Positions 18,690 through 28,060 of a stretch of DNA of 55,798 nucleotides are shown here, piece by piece (the stretch's first letter is position 1; every line of letters begins with the position of its first letter). The position numbers and the translations under genes are program-made. The DNA comes from Methanosphaera stadtmanae. Its GTDB lineage: Archaea; Methanobacteriota; Methanobacteria; Methanobacteriales; Methanobacteriaceae. The notes below the pieces were generated by a model that was not told the DNA's origin, searched no databases, and worked only from the letters and a program-made list of their open reading frames with translations. The stretch lies in contig SUTQ01000016.1 of the NCBI GenBank assembly GCA_015062805.1, positions 1-55,798 on the forward strand, written 5' to 3'.

Positions 18690-19220
18690 TTATTCTATAT
18701 CCATTGCACCAAATAATAATGGTACTGGTTGACCAGCATTAATTGCATTAGTACATTTATAAGCATCGTATGCACTGTAAACAACCAAGGCTATTCCTAA
18801 TATTAAGGTAATTAAATATCCGCCTATATCATCAAAATTTGAAATAATAATTACATTTATAATAGTAACAATTACCCCCATTACACATAAAACTATTCCT
18901 CTTTTATATAATCCCAAGTATAATTGTCCAATTCCTGATAGGAAATAGAAAATTAAACCACCTATAATATCCAATATTACTGCTATAGTTGCATTTTTTT
19001 GAGGTTGAACTTGATAGTTTTGTCCTTGATAAGTATTTGGTTGATTGTTAAAAGTTTGTTGCTCATTTTGGTAATCAATAGATTGTTGTGGTGTTGATTC
19101 GTTATTTGGATTGAAATCTAATGATTCATTCGAAAGTAGATTTTCTAATTTAGTTCCACAAGATAAACAAAAATTTGCTTTATCATCATTGTCACATCCA
19201 CAATTTAGACACTTTTTCAT
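18690..19220 (-). CDS. Zinc-ribbon membrane protein with TM2-like module, 176 aa
   Basis: MKKCLNCGCDNDDKANFCLSCGTKL is a full zinc ribbon, followed by a Gln/Asn-rich linker (about residues 35-80) and three to four hydrophobic segments with LSGIGQLYLGLYKRGIVL, the G-x-G-Q-x-Y-x-G motif of TM2-type proteins. The end YDAYKCTNAINAGQPVP resembles the small protein at 12747. GAGAGGTG upstream sets the start at 19220 rather than 19238. Such zinc-ribbon/TM2 fusions are common in gut methanogens but uncharacterised. Confidence 0.75.
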   Translation of the reverse strand: MKKCLNCGCDNDDKANFCLSCGTKLENLLSNESLDFNPNNESTPQQSIDYQNEQQTFNNQPNTYQGQNYQVQPQKNATIAVILDIIGGLIFYFLSGIGQLYLGLYKRGIVLCVMGVIVTIINVIIISNFDDIGGYLITLILGIALVVYSAYDAYKCTNAINAGQPVPLLFGAMDIE

Positions 19221-19480
19221 TATTTTTACACCTCTCAATAGAGTACTTATTAAAATTATTATATATTTTATATGTATTATACTTTATTTAAAAATAAATA
19301 ATATGATATAAAATATGTTTATTATAATCAAAGTATCATTAAAAATTTTAAAAAAATAGAAGATAATAATTTTAACATTTTAAGATTAAAATAGTTATAA
19401 ATAAAGGATATTACTTAAAATCTTAAATTATTAAAAATAATAAAGTTATTTGTTATAAAAAAAGTTAAAAAGTAAAAATG

Positions 19481-19753
19481 CTATATTATTCCCATTGCTT
19501 CCAACATTGATTGAAGACCTAATATTATAATAGCTAATCCACCAATAATTTCTATTTCATCAGCATATTTAATAGCAACTTTTGTAGCATATTTACCAGT
19601 CAATAACCATATTATTACACATATTAAACTCAAAACCAATAATATCACTGGATTAACATAACTTGTTGCACCTTGGGATGCCAAGATTAGGTTTTCTATG
19701 TTACCAAAGATTAATAATCCCCAGAAACCTTTACAATCATTAATTATATTCAT
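19481..19753 (-). CDS. Three-helix membrane protein, tandem paralogue B, 90 aa
   Basis: Three hydrophobic segments, with GLLIFGNIENLILASQG in the first and IIGGLAIIILGLQSMLEA in the last. Both motifs are shared with the upstream neighbour at 19763-20053, so the two arose by tandem duplication. An acidic residue within helix 1 (NIENL) and a GG-x-x-I-x-x-L-G helix 3 recall one half of MntP/LysE-superfamily exporters, which are built from two such halves. A heterodimeric half-transporter is therefore possible, by inference only. AGGTTGAT precedes the ATG; the gap to the upstream gene is 9 bp. Confidence 0.65.
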   Translation of the reverse strand: MNIINDCKGFWGLLIFGNIENLILASQGATSYVNPVILLVLSLICVIIWLLTGKYATKVAIKYADEIEIIGGLAIIILGLQSMLEAMGII

Positions 19754-19762
19754 ATTATCAAC

Positions 19763-20053
19763 CTAATTATTTATTGCTTTTTTAGCTTTTTTTGACTTGT
19801 ATGCTTCATAAACTGCTTGAATACCTAATATGAATATAGCTAGTCCACCAATAAAGTCAATGATATTAGAATATTTCATAGCTTCATCAGTCAAAATAGT
19901 TCCAATTATGAACCATGCAATAACTATAATTATGCTCATTATGCTCAACGACAATATATTGGCCTTTTTTACTTCTCCCTGTGATGCCAGAATAAGGTTT
20001 TCTATATTACCAAATATTAATAATCCAATAAATGGCAAATATTCTTCTAACAA
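19763..20053 (-). CDS. Three-helix membrane protein, tandem paralogue A, 96 aa
   Basis: It has the same three-helix plan as the protein at 19481-19753: LPFIGLLIFGNIENLILASQG, a middle helix, and FIGGLAIFILGIQAVYEA, plus a basic tail (KSKKAKKAINN) absent from its partner. AGGAGTG lies 6 bases before a TTG at 20053, which I take as the start; a GTG three codons earlier overlaps the ribosome-binding site. Two adjacent non-identical copies are what a heteromeric transporter of the LysE/MntP type would look like. Substrate unknown. Confidence 0.65.
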   Translation of the reverse strand: MLEEYLPFIGLLIFGNIENLILASQGEVKKANILSLSIMSIIIVIAWFIIGTILTDEAMKYSNIIDFIGGLAIFILGIQAVYEAYKSKKAKKAINN

Positions 20054-20174
20054 TAATAACACTCCTATAATAAATTGATATTATTAATGATATTATAGTT
20101 TAAAAGTATTATAATTTATTATAATTAAATATAGAATTTTTATTATTTAAAAGAGTAGAAAATGTGATTAAAAC

Positions 20175-21599
20175 TTAATTTGTATTATTCTGAATCCATT
20201 CTCCATGTCCTGGACAAAGCAAATAGTTCTTACATCTGTTTAATATAATATTTCTACATTGTGAAGCTTTATTTGAATCCGTATTTACAGAACCCATTAA
20301 ATAAGGAGCCAATAAATTAAAATCGTATTGTTCTGGAGTAAATCCTTTTACATTGACAAATATGTCTCCAGTGAATATTAGTTTATGGTCTTGTTCAACT
20401 AATATTATCTCTCCTTTAAGATGTCCTCCATTTGATTCATATATATCAAAGAACAAATCCTGGAAAAAGAATTCACCTATTTTGTCAAATTCATCATCAT
20501 TTGATTTGCTACCTATTATCCTTAGCTTGTTTAATTCAGGAGGTACATATTTGGAAATAATTCTATCCAATTTAATGTAAGGTTCATGCAAATATTTTTC
20601 TTCTCTGAAATTCTTTTTACCTTCATGTTCCCTTTTGAAGTTTATGAAAGTATTTTCACTTACATAGATATTATTGAAAATATCGGATATACCAGCATGA
20701 TCCATATCCGCATGTGTTAATATCAATTGTTTTTCCATGTCATCAAAATTTGGGAAGAGTTCTTGGAATATTCTTTTCATTTCATCCATATAACATGCAA
20801 ATCCTGAATCGATAAAGAGCAATTTATTATCCGATTCTAGTATGTATGTATTTCCACCACATGGTGGTTCAATCAGATATAATGTAGTGTTTTTTGTGAT
20901 GCTCTTATGACTTATTCGGGGATTAAAATTCTCATTCTTATAGTCTACCGTGTAACTGGCAAATTTTCTTATATAATTGAATGTTTTGAAGTAGTTTTCG
21001 TTTTTATCTTCAAGTATCTGTAGAATTTTATTGGAGTTATTAAGAAAAATGTTAGTTTCTTTTTGAGTTAATGATAGTTTTTTCTTCATTTCCTGTGCAA
21101 AGTTATGGTAGAAAACAGTGTTATCTATGATTTTGTCTTGAGTATCATAGTTTATTGCAGTTATTTCACAGAATGTACTTATCTCATCAAGTACTTTTTG
21201 AATCAGTTCAGAATTGGCAGCATACAATCCAATTTTACAGTACTGGTAAGAAGTATTATTCTCCTGCGTATTTACATAGGATATATTAACATCATATTTC
21301 TCGAATACTTGGAGAATATTTGTAACTGTTCCAGGAATATCTATTATTTGTAAAGTCATCAAAACATCAACTTCTTCACTACTATCCTTTAAAAGATAGT
21401 TTCTATCCTCCAGTTCCATTGACAAATCTACAATATCGTTCTCATCTGCATATACTTCAATAAATACTGTATGCTGATCAACTACCTTATTGTAACTTAA
21501 ACGTGTAATGTTTGCATTATGTGAAGATATTATTTTTGATACTTCCAATAAGTGACCTGAACGATCTTCTAATCTTAGGATAAATGTTTTATATTTCAT
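20175..21599 (-). CDS. Two ACT domains fused to metallo-beta-lactamase fold domain, 474 aa
   Basis: Residues about 1-75 and 76-150 are ACT ligand-binding domains (LRLEDRSGHLLEVSKII and LQIIDIPGTVTNILQVF). After a helical linker, residues about 245-470 form a metallo-beta-lactamase fold: LTHADMDHAG (296-303), GGHLKGE, FTGDIFVN and CPGHGEW. The first metal motif is HxDxDH, with Asp298 where most members have His, so the metal site may differ. ACT domains usually sense amino acids, suggesting a ligand-controlled hydrolase or redox enzyme. It starts 14 bp after the MtaA-family gene and is most likely in its operon. Confidence 0.75.
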   Translation of the reverse strand: MKYKTFILRLEDRSGHLLEVSKIISSHNANITRLSYNKVVDQHTVFIEVYADENDIVDLSMELEDRNYLLKDSSEEVDVLMTLQIIDIPGTVTNILQVFEKYDVNISYVNTQENNTSYQYCKIGLYAANSELIQKVLDEISTFCEITAINYDTQDKIIDNTVFYHNFAQEMKKKLSLTQKETNIFLNNSNKILQILEDKNENYFKTFNYIRKFASYTVDYKNENFNPRISHKSITKNTTLYLIEPPCGGNTYILESDNKLLFIDSGFACYMDEMKRIFQELFPNFDDMEKQLILTHADMDHAGISDIFNNIYVSENTFINFKREHEGKKNFREEKYLHEPYIKLDRIISKYVPPELNKLRIIGSKSNDDEFDKIGEFFFQDLFFDIYESNGGHLKGEIILVEQDHKLIFTGDIFVNVKGFTPEQYDFNLLAPYLMGSVNTDSNKASQCRNIILNRCKNYLLCPGHGEWIQNNTN

Positions 21600-21613
21600 T
21601 GATATCCATCCTT

Positions 21614-22636
21614 TTAATATTTTTCATAATATTCATTTCTAGCATCTACCATAGCTCTAATATTGTTTAAAGGAGTTTCATATGCAATATTACAACTAGG
21701 TCCCAGTATGTCTACTTTCTTATCCAAACATTCTTTTGTTTCTTTCTTAATTTTATCCACACCACCCATTAGTAATGTTTCACCAATAGCAATGTTTCCG
21801 CAAATAACGCTGTTGCTTCCAATGTTTTCCTTGATTTGTTTAGCATAGCTAATGTCTACCTCCTGGGATATGCTTAGTCCTTCATATCCGCATGATAACA
21901 TGTTTTCAAGGTTGGAATTTGTATCACCACAGATATGCAATACTCCAGGAACATCCATAGTATCTTTCAGTTCAATAAGGTATGGTTGTATTAAATCTGC
22001 AAAAAGGTTAGGTTTTACTATTCCTGATGTTGAACTTGGATCATTAACCACAATACAGTCTACACCTATGTCATGATAAAATTTTACTTCTTCTACTAAT
22101 AACTTGTTAATATCTTCTAATGCATCATCAATTTCAATATAATCTGAATTGAGCATCTTAATAACTTTACCCAGGTCTACTAAATCAGTTAATATTGTAA
22201 AAGCACCAGTAATCTCTCCAATAATTGGAACGTTTTTATCGTCATATCGTTCATGTAATATTTTTGCAGCTTTTTCAATATGGGGAAACTGTCCTGTATT
22301 AAGAAAATCAGAAGGAATATCAATATCTTCCGGTGAATCAAAAGGTGCTTCAGTTACTATTGGCATAAGAGTTCCTTCTTGTCTTTCAACAATATATCCA
22401 AATGATTCCGATTCAAACCATAAATCCAGGGGGATGGTTATTCCTTCTAGTCCTGTATAATCATGCAATAAACCCGCTATTTCAGCTATTTTTTCAGCAT
22501 TATGATTGGCATCATCAAATGTAGTTCTTGCCATAGACAGTAATTCAGTTGTCAATACGGAAGGAAAAGCTGTTACAGGAGTTCTTTCATATTCTTTTCC
22601 TTTCAAAACATTAATAAGATTTTCTTTTATATCCAT
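21614..22636 (-). CDS. MtaA/MtbA-family methylcobamide:coenzyme M methyltransferase, 340 aa
   Basis: A uroporphyrinogen decarboxylase-fold protein with the zinc motif of methylcobamide:CoM methyltransferases: LHICGDTN (His234, Cys236) and GPSCNIAYETP (Cys315). MtaA and its relatives move a methyl group from a corrinoid protein to coenzyme M, the key step in growth on methanol or methylamines. Length is typical. AGGTG 6 bases before the ATG at 22636 sets the start. No corrinoid protein or MtaB is nearby, so the methyl donor is unknown. It is divergent from a TetR gene, with a palindrome between them, and is followed by the ACT/beta-lactamase gene. Confidence 0.8.
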   Translation of the reverse strand: MDIKENLINVLKGKEYERTPVTAFPSVLTTELLSMARTTFDDANHNAEKIAEIAGLLHDYTGLEGITIPLDLWFESESFGYIVERQEGTLMPIVTEAPFDSPEDIDIPSDFLNTGQFPHIEKAAKILHERYDDKNVPIIGEITGAFTILTDLVDLGKVIKMLNSDYIEIDDALEDINKLLVEEVKFYHDIGVDCIVVNDPSSTSGIVKPNLFADLIQPYLIELKDTMDVPGVLHICGDTNSNLENMLSCGYEGLSISQEVDISYAKQIKENIGSNSVICGNIAIGETLLMGGVDKIKKETKECLDKKVDILGPSCNIAYETPLNNIRAMVDARNEYYEKY

Positions 22637-22730
22637 ATGAAACACCTAACTATATGTTAATGTCTTTTTTTTATTAATTAATCTTTTTTATAATTAATTA
22701 ATTTTATATATTGTTAAAGATATAATATAA

Positions 22731-22744
22731 CTAACGAACGATAG
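22731..22744. promoter_or_regulatory. Imperfect palindrome between divergent mtaA-like and tetR genes
   Basis: CTAACGAACGATAG has arms CTAnCG/CGnTAG and is flanked by AACTA and TAGTT in inverted order. It lies 11 bp before the tetR ATG and about 95 bp before the mtaA-like start. TetR proteins usually bind such sites in their own promoters. This is a candidate only. Confidence 0.4.
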
Positions 22745-22754
22745 GTAGTTTAAA

Positions 22755-23381
22755 ATGAAAACTAAAGAAAAAATATTCGATGTATCATTGGATTTATTCT
22801 CAAAAAGAGGTTATGATTCAGTTTCCCTCAGAGAAATAGCCGAAGAGGTGGGAATTAAAAAAAGTTCCATATATAGTCATTATCATTCTAAAGAGGCAAT
22901 ATTGATGGAAATATTTGAATATTTTACAGATCAATTTGAACAGGATAACTTACCAACAAATGAGGATATTTTTTTATCATCAGAAAATAAAAATTTAGTG
23001 GAAAATCCGGAATTATTTTATCATCAAAGTTCTGAAGCATTTAAAAAAATGCTATCACAAGAAAGAAACGTTAAAATATTTAAATTAATATTTATTCAAA
23101 TGCACTACAATGAAACTATCAGATTATTTTTCCAGAATGAGATATTGTTGAAACCATTAATATTTTGGAATGATTTTTTCATTATATTAAAAGAAGAAGG
23201 AATCATCCATGAAAAATCAAATCCAAGATTTTTAGCTAAAGAATATTATAGTTTCCCAATTTATTTACTCTTGGAAATCTTTGCAAAATATGATGATATT
23301 CCACAAAGTTCTATAGAACAATTTTTTAAAGAAACGGAAGATCATGCAAAATTCATATTAGATTCAGTGAAGGTGAAATAA
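22755..23381 (+). CDS. TetR/AcrR family transcriptional regulator, 208 aa
   Basis: The first 50 residues are a typical TetR helix-turn-helix: KEKIFDVSLDLFSKRGYDSVSLREIAEEVGIKKSSIYSHYHSKEAIL. The remaining 150 residues are the helical ligand-binding part, specific to each regulator. AGGTAG precedes the ATG within a very short leader. The last codons overlap the start of the radical SAM gene (TAATG), so both are translated together and the regulator probably controls that gene, perhaps also the divergent mtaA-like operon. Confidence 0.85.
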   Translation: MKTKEKIFDVSLDLFSKRGYDSVSLREIAEEVGIKKSSIYSHYHSKEAILMEIFEYFTDQFEQDNLPTNEDIFLSSENKNLVENPELFYHQSSEAFKKMLSQERNVKIFKLIFIQMHYNETIRLFFQNEILLKPLIFWNDFFIILKEEGIIHEKSNPRFLAKEYYSFPIYLLLEIFAKYDDIPQSSIEQFFKETEDHAKFILDSVKVK

Positions 23382-24481
23382 TGGAAGAAAATTTCAATAT
23401 ACAGGAATACCTTGCAAATGGAGTTGAAAATATACTTAAAGATGCTATTAAAACTTCATTAAAATGTCCTAAAGAAAGTTTATTTATGTTAAAATTTTCT
23501 AAACATGCAAAAAAGGCTACTAAAATAAGACAACAATATACTAAAAACGGTAAAAATATTCCAGTTTTTATAATAGCAAGCATTACAAGTAGTTGTAACT
23601 TACATTGTACAGGATGTTATTCAAGAGCAAATAATTCATGCAACGATGATATTCCTTCAAATCAACTAACTGAAGAGGAATGGGAAGATATATTCAGACA
23701 GGCAAGAGATATTGGGGTAAGTTTTATCGTACTTGCAGGTGGAGAACCTTTAATTAGAAAAGAGGTAATCAGTAAAGCCACATACTTTCCGGAGATATTG
23801 TTTCCTGTTTTCACAAATGGAACTATGTTAAATGAGGAATATTTTAAATTATTTGATAATAACAGAAATCTGGTTCCGATTATATCTCTAGAGGGTGATG
23901 AAGAAATCACGGACAATAGAAGGGGTAACGGAGTTTATTCAAAATTAATCAAATCTATGGAGTTAATGAGAAAAAAAAATATATTTTTTGGTATTTCAAT
24001 TACTTTTACTAAAAGAAATTTACATTCATTGCTATCCAGTGAATTCATAGAAAAATTACATGATTACGGATGTAAAGTGTTATTTTTCATTGAATATGTT
24101 CCATTAAGTATAGAAACTACTGATATTGCACCAGATGATGATGAAAGAGAGTTATTATCTAATGAAATTAATCATTTACGTCAAAAATATTCAGACATGT
24201 TGTTCATGTCATTTCCAGGTGATGAAAAAACTAGTGGTGGATGTTTAGCTGCAGGTAGAGGATTTTTCCATATTAATTCTCATGGTGATGCTGAAGCCTG
24301 TCCAGCTTCTCCTTATTCTGATATGAATGTAAAAGAAACATCTATACTTGAAGTTTTAGATTCAAAACTATTCAGATCACTTCAAGATGAGGGTATTCTG
24401 ATTGATAAACATAAAGGTGGATGTGTATTATTTGAACATAAAGATGAAGTTGAAAAGATATTGGAAAAAAATATCAAATAA
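23381..24481 (+). CDS. Radical SAM protein with SPASM-like C-terminus, 366 aa
   Basis: SITSSCNLHCTGCYS (Cys72, Cys76, Cys79) is the CxxxCxxC site of the SAM-binding [4Fe-4S] cluster, followed by LAGGEPLIR and a TIM-barrel core. The C-terminus has GGCLAAGRGFFHINSHGDAEACPASPY and a final GGCVLF, resembling the SPASM-type auxiliary-cluster region of peptide-modifying and heme-pathway enzymes. No precursor peptide gene is seen beside it, and the substrate is unknown. The GGTGA ribosome-binding site lies inside the end of the tetR gene, which it overlaps by one base; the two form an operon. Confidence 0.85.
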   Translation: MEENFNIQEYLANGVENILKDAIKTSLKCPKESLFMLKFSKHAKKATKIRQQYTKNGKNIPVFIIASITSSCNLHCTGCYSRANNSCNDDIPSNQLTEEEWEDIFRQARDIGVSFIVLAGGEPLIRKEVISKATYFPEILFPVFTNGTMLNEEYFKLFDNNRNLVPIISLEGDEEITDNRRGNGVYSKLIKSMELMRKKNIFFGISITFTKRNLHSLLSSEFIEKLHDYGCKVLFFIEYVPLSIETTDIAPDDDERELLSNEINHLRQKYSDMLFMSFPGDEKTSGGCLAAGRGFFHINSHGDAEACPASPYSDMNVKETSILEVLDSKLFRSLQDEGILIDKHKGGCVLFEHKDEVEKILEKNIK

Positions 24482-24495
24482 ATGAAAAAAGATTA

Positions 24496-25119
24496 TTATA
24501 AATCTAAGATTTCTTTTGGATTATCAATAAGTTTTAACGGATAAGAATCAGAATATGCTTCATCATTACCTTGCCCATAAGTAACAAGAACCATATCAAT
24601 GCATGCAGCTTTGGCAGCTTCTATATCTGCTACTTTATCTCCGAAATATAAAATCTTATCTTTTTCAATATTCTCTTTTCTTATTATCTCATTAATTCTA
24701 TAGGGATCCGGTTTGCAATGCTCTTCATTAACTGTTCCTGATATATATTTGAAGTCTATTCCATCAAGAAAATCGTTCACTAGTTCTTCTAGATTATTTT
24801 GTTCCCTGTTGGAGCATATTGCAAGGGTAATTTTTCTATTTTGTAGTTCTTGAAGAACATCAATTATACCATCATATAAATATGTATTAACTTGAGGACT
24901 ATCTTTATAGTTTAGCGTAAACTTCTTCATGAATTCTTCTTCTATTCCAATTATCTGTTCATGAATGAATTCTCTAAATATCTGATAATCCAAACCTTCA
25001 ACATCCAAATCAAAAGTTGGAAGATTGAATTGTTCTAGAGTTATATTAAAGTATTTAATTGAATCACGATAACTGTCAACCAGTGTTCCATCAAAATCAA
25101 ATATGTATAATTCCTTCAT
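24496..25119 (-). CDS. HAD family phosphatase, 207 aa (tandem copy 2)
   Basis: FDFDGTLVDS (residues 8-16) carries the nucleophile and acid Asp pair of the haloacid dehalogenase superfamily; CSNREQNN, the KPDPYRI lysine and YFGDKVADIEAA supply motifs II-IV. Size and cap match phosphoglycolate phosphatase-like members (subfamily IA). It overlaps its upstream paralogue by 23 bp in another frame and shares most motifs with it, so they arose by tandem duplication. Substrate not predictable; small phosphate esters are likely. Confidence 0.8.
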   Translation of the reverse strand: MKELYIFDFDGTLVDSYRDSIKYFNITLEQFNLPTFDLDVEGLDYQIFREFIHEQIIGIEEEFMKKFTLNYKDSPQVNTYLYDGIIDVLQELQNRKITLAICSNREQNNLEELVNDFLDGIDFKYISGTVNEEHCKPDPYRINEIIRKENIEKDKILYFGDKVADIEAAKAACIDMVLVTYGQGNDEAYSDSYPLKLIDNPKEILDL

Positions 25120-25744
25120 CTATTATCTCCAATATTTCTTCTGTTTTATCTATTACTTTTAATGGATATGGATTATCATAGTCTTCCTGACTACCTTGAC
25201 CGTAAGTAACCAATATCAAATCCAGTCCTGCATTTTGTGCTACTTTAACATCGGCATCTTTATCTCCAAAATAAACCACTTCATCTAAAGAAATATTTTC
25301 CGCATTGATAATCTCATTTATCCTATATGGATCTGGTTTATCAGGTACTCCTTTTCTATAGCCGGAGATATATTTAAAATTGATTCCTTCAAAGAATCGT
25401 TTAGCCAAAATCTTAACAACTTTTTCATCACGATTGGAACATATGGCAAGAGTTACATCTTTTTCCTGAAGTTCTTTCAATACTTCTGTTATTCCATCAA
25501 AGGGTTTTGTATTCTTTAATGGATCTTTAGCATAAACTTCTATATATCTGGGGTATACTGGAGTATCCTTACCAGCATTATTTTCGTTCAAGTATTTTCT
25601 AAAGGTAGGATAATGTAATGTCTTAAAATCCTCGTTGTATGTTTCTATTCCGAATTCTTCCAGCACCTGATTTACACAATTAAAAGAATCCTCAAATGTG
25701 TCAAGTATCATACCATCCAAATCAAATATAAATAATCTTTTCAT
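25097..25744 (-). CDS. HAD family phosphatase, 215 aa (tandem copy 1)
   Basis: Same family as the protein at 24496-25119: FDLDGMILDT (motif I, with Met where Thr is usual), CSNRDEKV (motif II), KPDPYRI (motif III lysine) and YFGDKDADVKVAQ (motif IV). The Met after DxDG is a mild deviation that need not abolish activity. No clear ribosome-binding site is seen before the ATG, so this copy may be on a leaderless transcript, with the second copy translated by coupling through the overlap. Confidence 0.8.
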   Translation of the reverse strand: MKRLFIFDLDGMILDTFEDSFNCVNQVLEEFGIETYNEDFKTLHYPTFRKYLNENNAGKDTPVYPRYIEVYAKDPLKNTKPFDGITEVLKELQEKDVTLAICSNRDEKVVKILAKRFFEGINFKYISGYRKGVPDKPDPYRINEIINAENISLDEVVYFGDKDADVKVAQNAGLDLILVTYGQGSQEDYDNPYPLKVIDKTEEILEIIDEGIIHI

Positions 25745-26003
25745 AAGTAATATTTTGTATTTAATTTGTATAAAACATTACTTTAAGAGATTTGACTAAG
25801 AATAAGATATTTTTGAATTTATCAATCCATTCAATAAAAATATTGTTTTCATCTGCAAAGGGTTTCGCTTCAATTCACATTGTTTTCTAAACTATCTCAA
25901 ATATCTTTGCTAAAGTCGCATAAATATGATTATTGGATAAATATTATAATTAAATTTTATAATCCTTAAAAAGTAATGTAAAATATAAAAAAATAGTAAT
26001 CGG

Positions 26004-26756
26004 TTAGGGGTTACACATTTTACAACCCATATAACCTTCATTAATAGCTTCTTGTCTTGTCTTAAAGTAAACCTTGTTTTTCTCACTCATCTTCTTAACG
26101 CCTTCACAGTCAACAACATGAAACTTGTGGGAATTAAGATTACCAATGTATCCTCCTGATGAAGTGGTTGATACAACTTTTTCCTGTTGATTTGACTGCA
26201 CATTGGTGGCTGATGTTGTAGTATGAGTATTTACATCGGCTAACTGACTAGTTCCTGCCCATTTATATGGTGAAAATTCACTTGGTGGAATGTACATTAC
26301 TTCTGCAAGATGTTCTTTTAGCAACATTTCATTCACGTTTTTACCATCAACAATAACTACTGCTAATGTTCTACCATACTTATCGCGATATTTTCTGTCA
26401 TCAACGTTAATCCCAACTTCCTTGTTCAAGCACATTTTTTCGAGAAAACGTTTGGAAGCCAAATAACCAGTAACTCCCTTTTCAGGAGTATTAACTCCAA
26501 CCAATCGAACTTTCTTTCCATTGCTCAAGTATATTGTATCTCCATCAACAACCTTTGTACATACACTTTTTTCTTCACTGATATAGAAAGTATTATTGTA
26601 TTTACTCAAGATATCCTGTGTGGAAAAAGAATCATAATAATTATCCGGAACATTATGGGTAAAACCGGTACCCTTGTAATTTGCCGATGAAAGTGATAAA
26701 GATATTAAACAAATTAAAATTAATAAAAAACATAGAATTTTTTTATTTAAAATCAT
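26004..26756 (-). CDS. Secreted thermonuclease-like protein with C-terminal Cys/His domain, 250 aa
   Basis: A signal peptide (ILCFLLILICLISLSLSSA) is followed at about residues 65-165 by a staphylococcal nuclease fold: VVDGDTIYL, VRLVGVNTPEKG and KYGRTLAVVIVDGKNVNEMLL, including the catalytic Asp, Arg and Glu positions. A Thr/Ser/Gln linker leads to a C-terminal domain (YIGNLNSHKFHVVDCEGV...GYMGCKMCNP), a metal-binding motif often attached to such nucleases. AGGGGGT precedes the ATG at 26756. Probably an extracellular calcium-dependent nuclease that degrades nucleic acid in the gut or at the cell surface. Confidence 0.85.
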   Translation of the reverse strand: MILNKKILCFLLILICLISLSLSSANYKGTGFTHNVPDNYYDSFSTQDILSKYNNTFYISEEKSVCTKVVDGDTIYLSNGKKVRLVGVNTPEKGVTGYLASKRFLEKMCLNKEVGINVDDRKYRDKYGRTLAVVIVDGKNVNEMLLKEHLAEVMYIPPSEFSPYKWAGTSQLADVNTHTTTSATNVQSNQQEKVVSTTSSGGYIGNLNSHKFHVVDCEGVKKMSEKNKVYFKTRQEAINEGYMGCKMCNP

Positions 26757-26929
26757 CAAGCTAACCCCCTAAATATTATATAATCAATTATTATACCTTT
26801 ATTATGTTTAAAGTATTTATAGGTTAACCTTTTTAAAAAAAAGAGAATAAAGGATAGTTTTAAATATTAAAAATTATTGATGCAAAGAAATGGTTAATTA
26901 AACCTCAATTTTTATAATATCAGTTAAAT

Positions 26930-27291
26930 TTACTTAAAAATAAACTTTTTTAAAAAGCTTGTAAGCTCATTATAGAATTTTTCTTTTTTAGGATTTCCAA
27001 TTTTTTTGTATTTACACCATGATTCTTTGCTTATTAATATATCTTCAATATCTTCTTTATTTTTACCATTAGGTAGTATATATTCGTTTGTGAGTTCGAA
27101 TTTTTTTTTTCATCTTCAATAACTCTTTTAATAAAATGACTTTTTTTATCATCATTTTTGATTTTTGTATTGCTCTTTCACGAACATCCAAATATTTAGC
27201 ATTCATTGCTATATCAAGAACTAATTCATCATCATATATATCAAGACATTTTTTGTGTATTATCACTTAATTTTTTAAGGTCTTCAGCCAT
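26930..27291 (-). pseudogene. Decayed gene, about 120 codons, three frameshifts
   Basis: Joining frames gives a continuous charged protein: MAEDLKKLSDNTQK, then CLDIYDDELVLDIAMNAKY, IKNDDKKSHFIKRVIEDEKK and FELTNEYILPNGKNKEDIED, ending in LKKFIFK. Shifts fall at A-runs near 27250, 27160 and 27110; the last is a run of ten A. I do not recognise the family; a small cytoplasmic helical protein is suggested. It is the first of several broken genes up to 29046. Confidence 0.55.
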
Positions 27292-27345
27292 TTAAATACC
27301 AATTAAATCGGGACGTGTACATAATATCTGATCTAATTAAACTAT

Positions 27346-27534
27346 TCAGGATCTAATTCTCCATTTTTATCTTAAACTGGAAGAATATATATCTTCTTAG
27401 TATGTTCCATCGTTTTTATGCTTAGATGCTTTTAATAGTTTTCCTAAATAGTATTTTTTTGCAACACTAAAAATTTCTTAAATTCTTTCTTTAGTATTGA
27501 TTTCAGTTTCGTTATTTAATGTCACAATATACAC
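27346..27534 (-). pseudogene. Gene remnant with three internal stop codons
   Basis: One frame reads VYIVTLNNETEINTKERI-stop-EIFSVAKKYYLGKLLK, then ASKHKNDGTY-stop-EDIYSSSLR-stop-KW. The residue pattern looks protein-like despite three ochre codons, as expected for an old pseudogene. Family unknown. Confidence 0.4.
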
Positions 27535-27870
27535 ATTTAGTCAGTTATTGTTTTTTAACAGATAAAATTATATTTTTTATAAGATAAGTGCTGTACTCAA
27601 TTTATCTACTTAATTTTAAACATAATTTTTACTATATTCATTGTTTTTCATTTCTATCCTATAAAAATTTCTCCATTTTAATATTAGCTATGCCAATGAA
27701 TCTGAAACATAAAATCCAATTATTAATAATAAAGGATATGTTATAACTAGTTAAATATGTATAGATAAACAAATCATGTACATATCTTAATACTTCATGA
27801 TTAAAAAAATAGCTATTTGATAATTTAATTAGAATCAAAAAAAAATTGAAAAAAGGAAGTAGATTTATAT

Positions 27871-28044
27871 TTAATAATCTTCTTTTAAATGAATTGTATT
27901 GTTATTATTATCTGTAAATACTATTATTAAATGTATTTACCAATGAATTTTTTCTATAATTTCAAATATTATAGATGATAAGTCATCATTTAGAGTATCA
28001 TAAATAATACTTTCTCGATATATAAACAGGTAATCTCCATTATA
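27871..28044 (-). pseudogene. Gene remnant with one internal stop codon
   Basis: A single frame reads NGDYLFIYRESIIYDTLNDD and LSSIIFEIIEKIHW, then an ochre codon, then IHLIIVFTDNNNNTIHLKEDY to a final stop. No start codon with a ribosome-binding site remains. It resembles the C-terminal end of a small acidic protein; family unknown. Confidence 0.4.
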
Positions 28045-28060
28045 TTAATAATATAATAAA

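Noticed and set aside
21614-22636. Annotation as uroporphyrinogen decarboxylase (HemE)
   Set aside because: The HxC...C zinc motif of methylcobamide:CoM methyltransferases is present, which HemE lacks.
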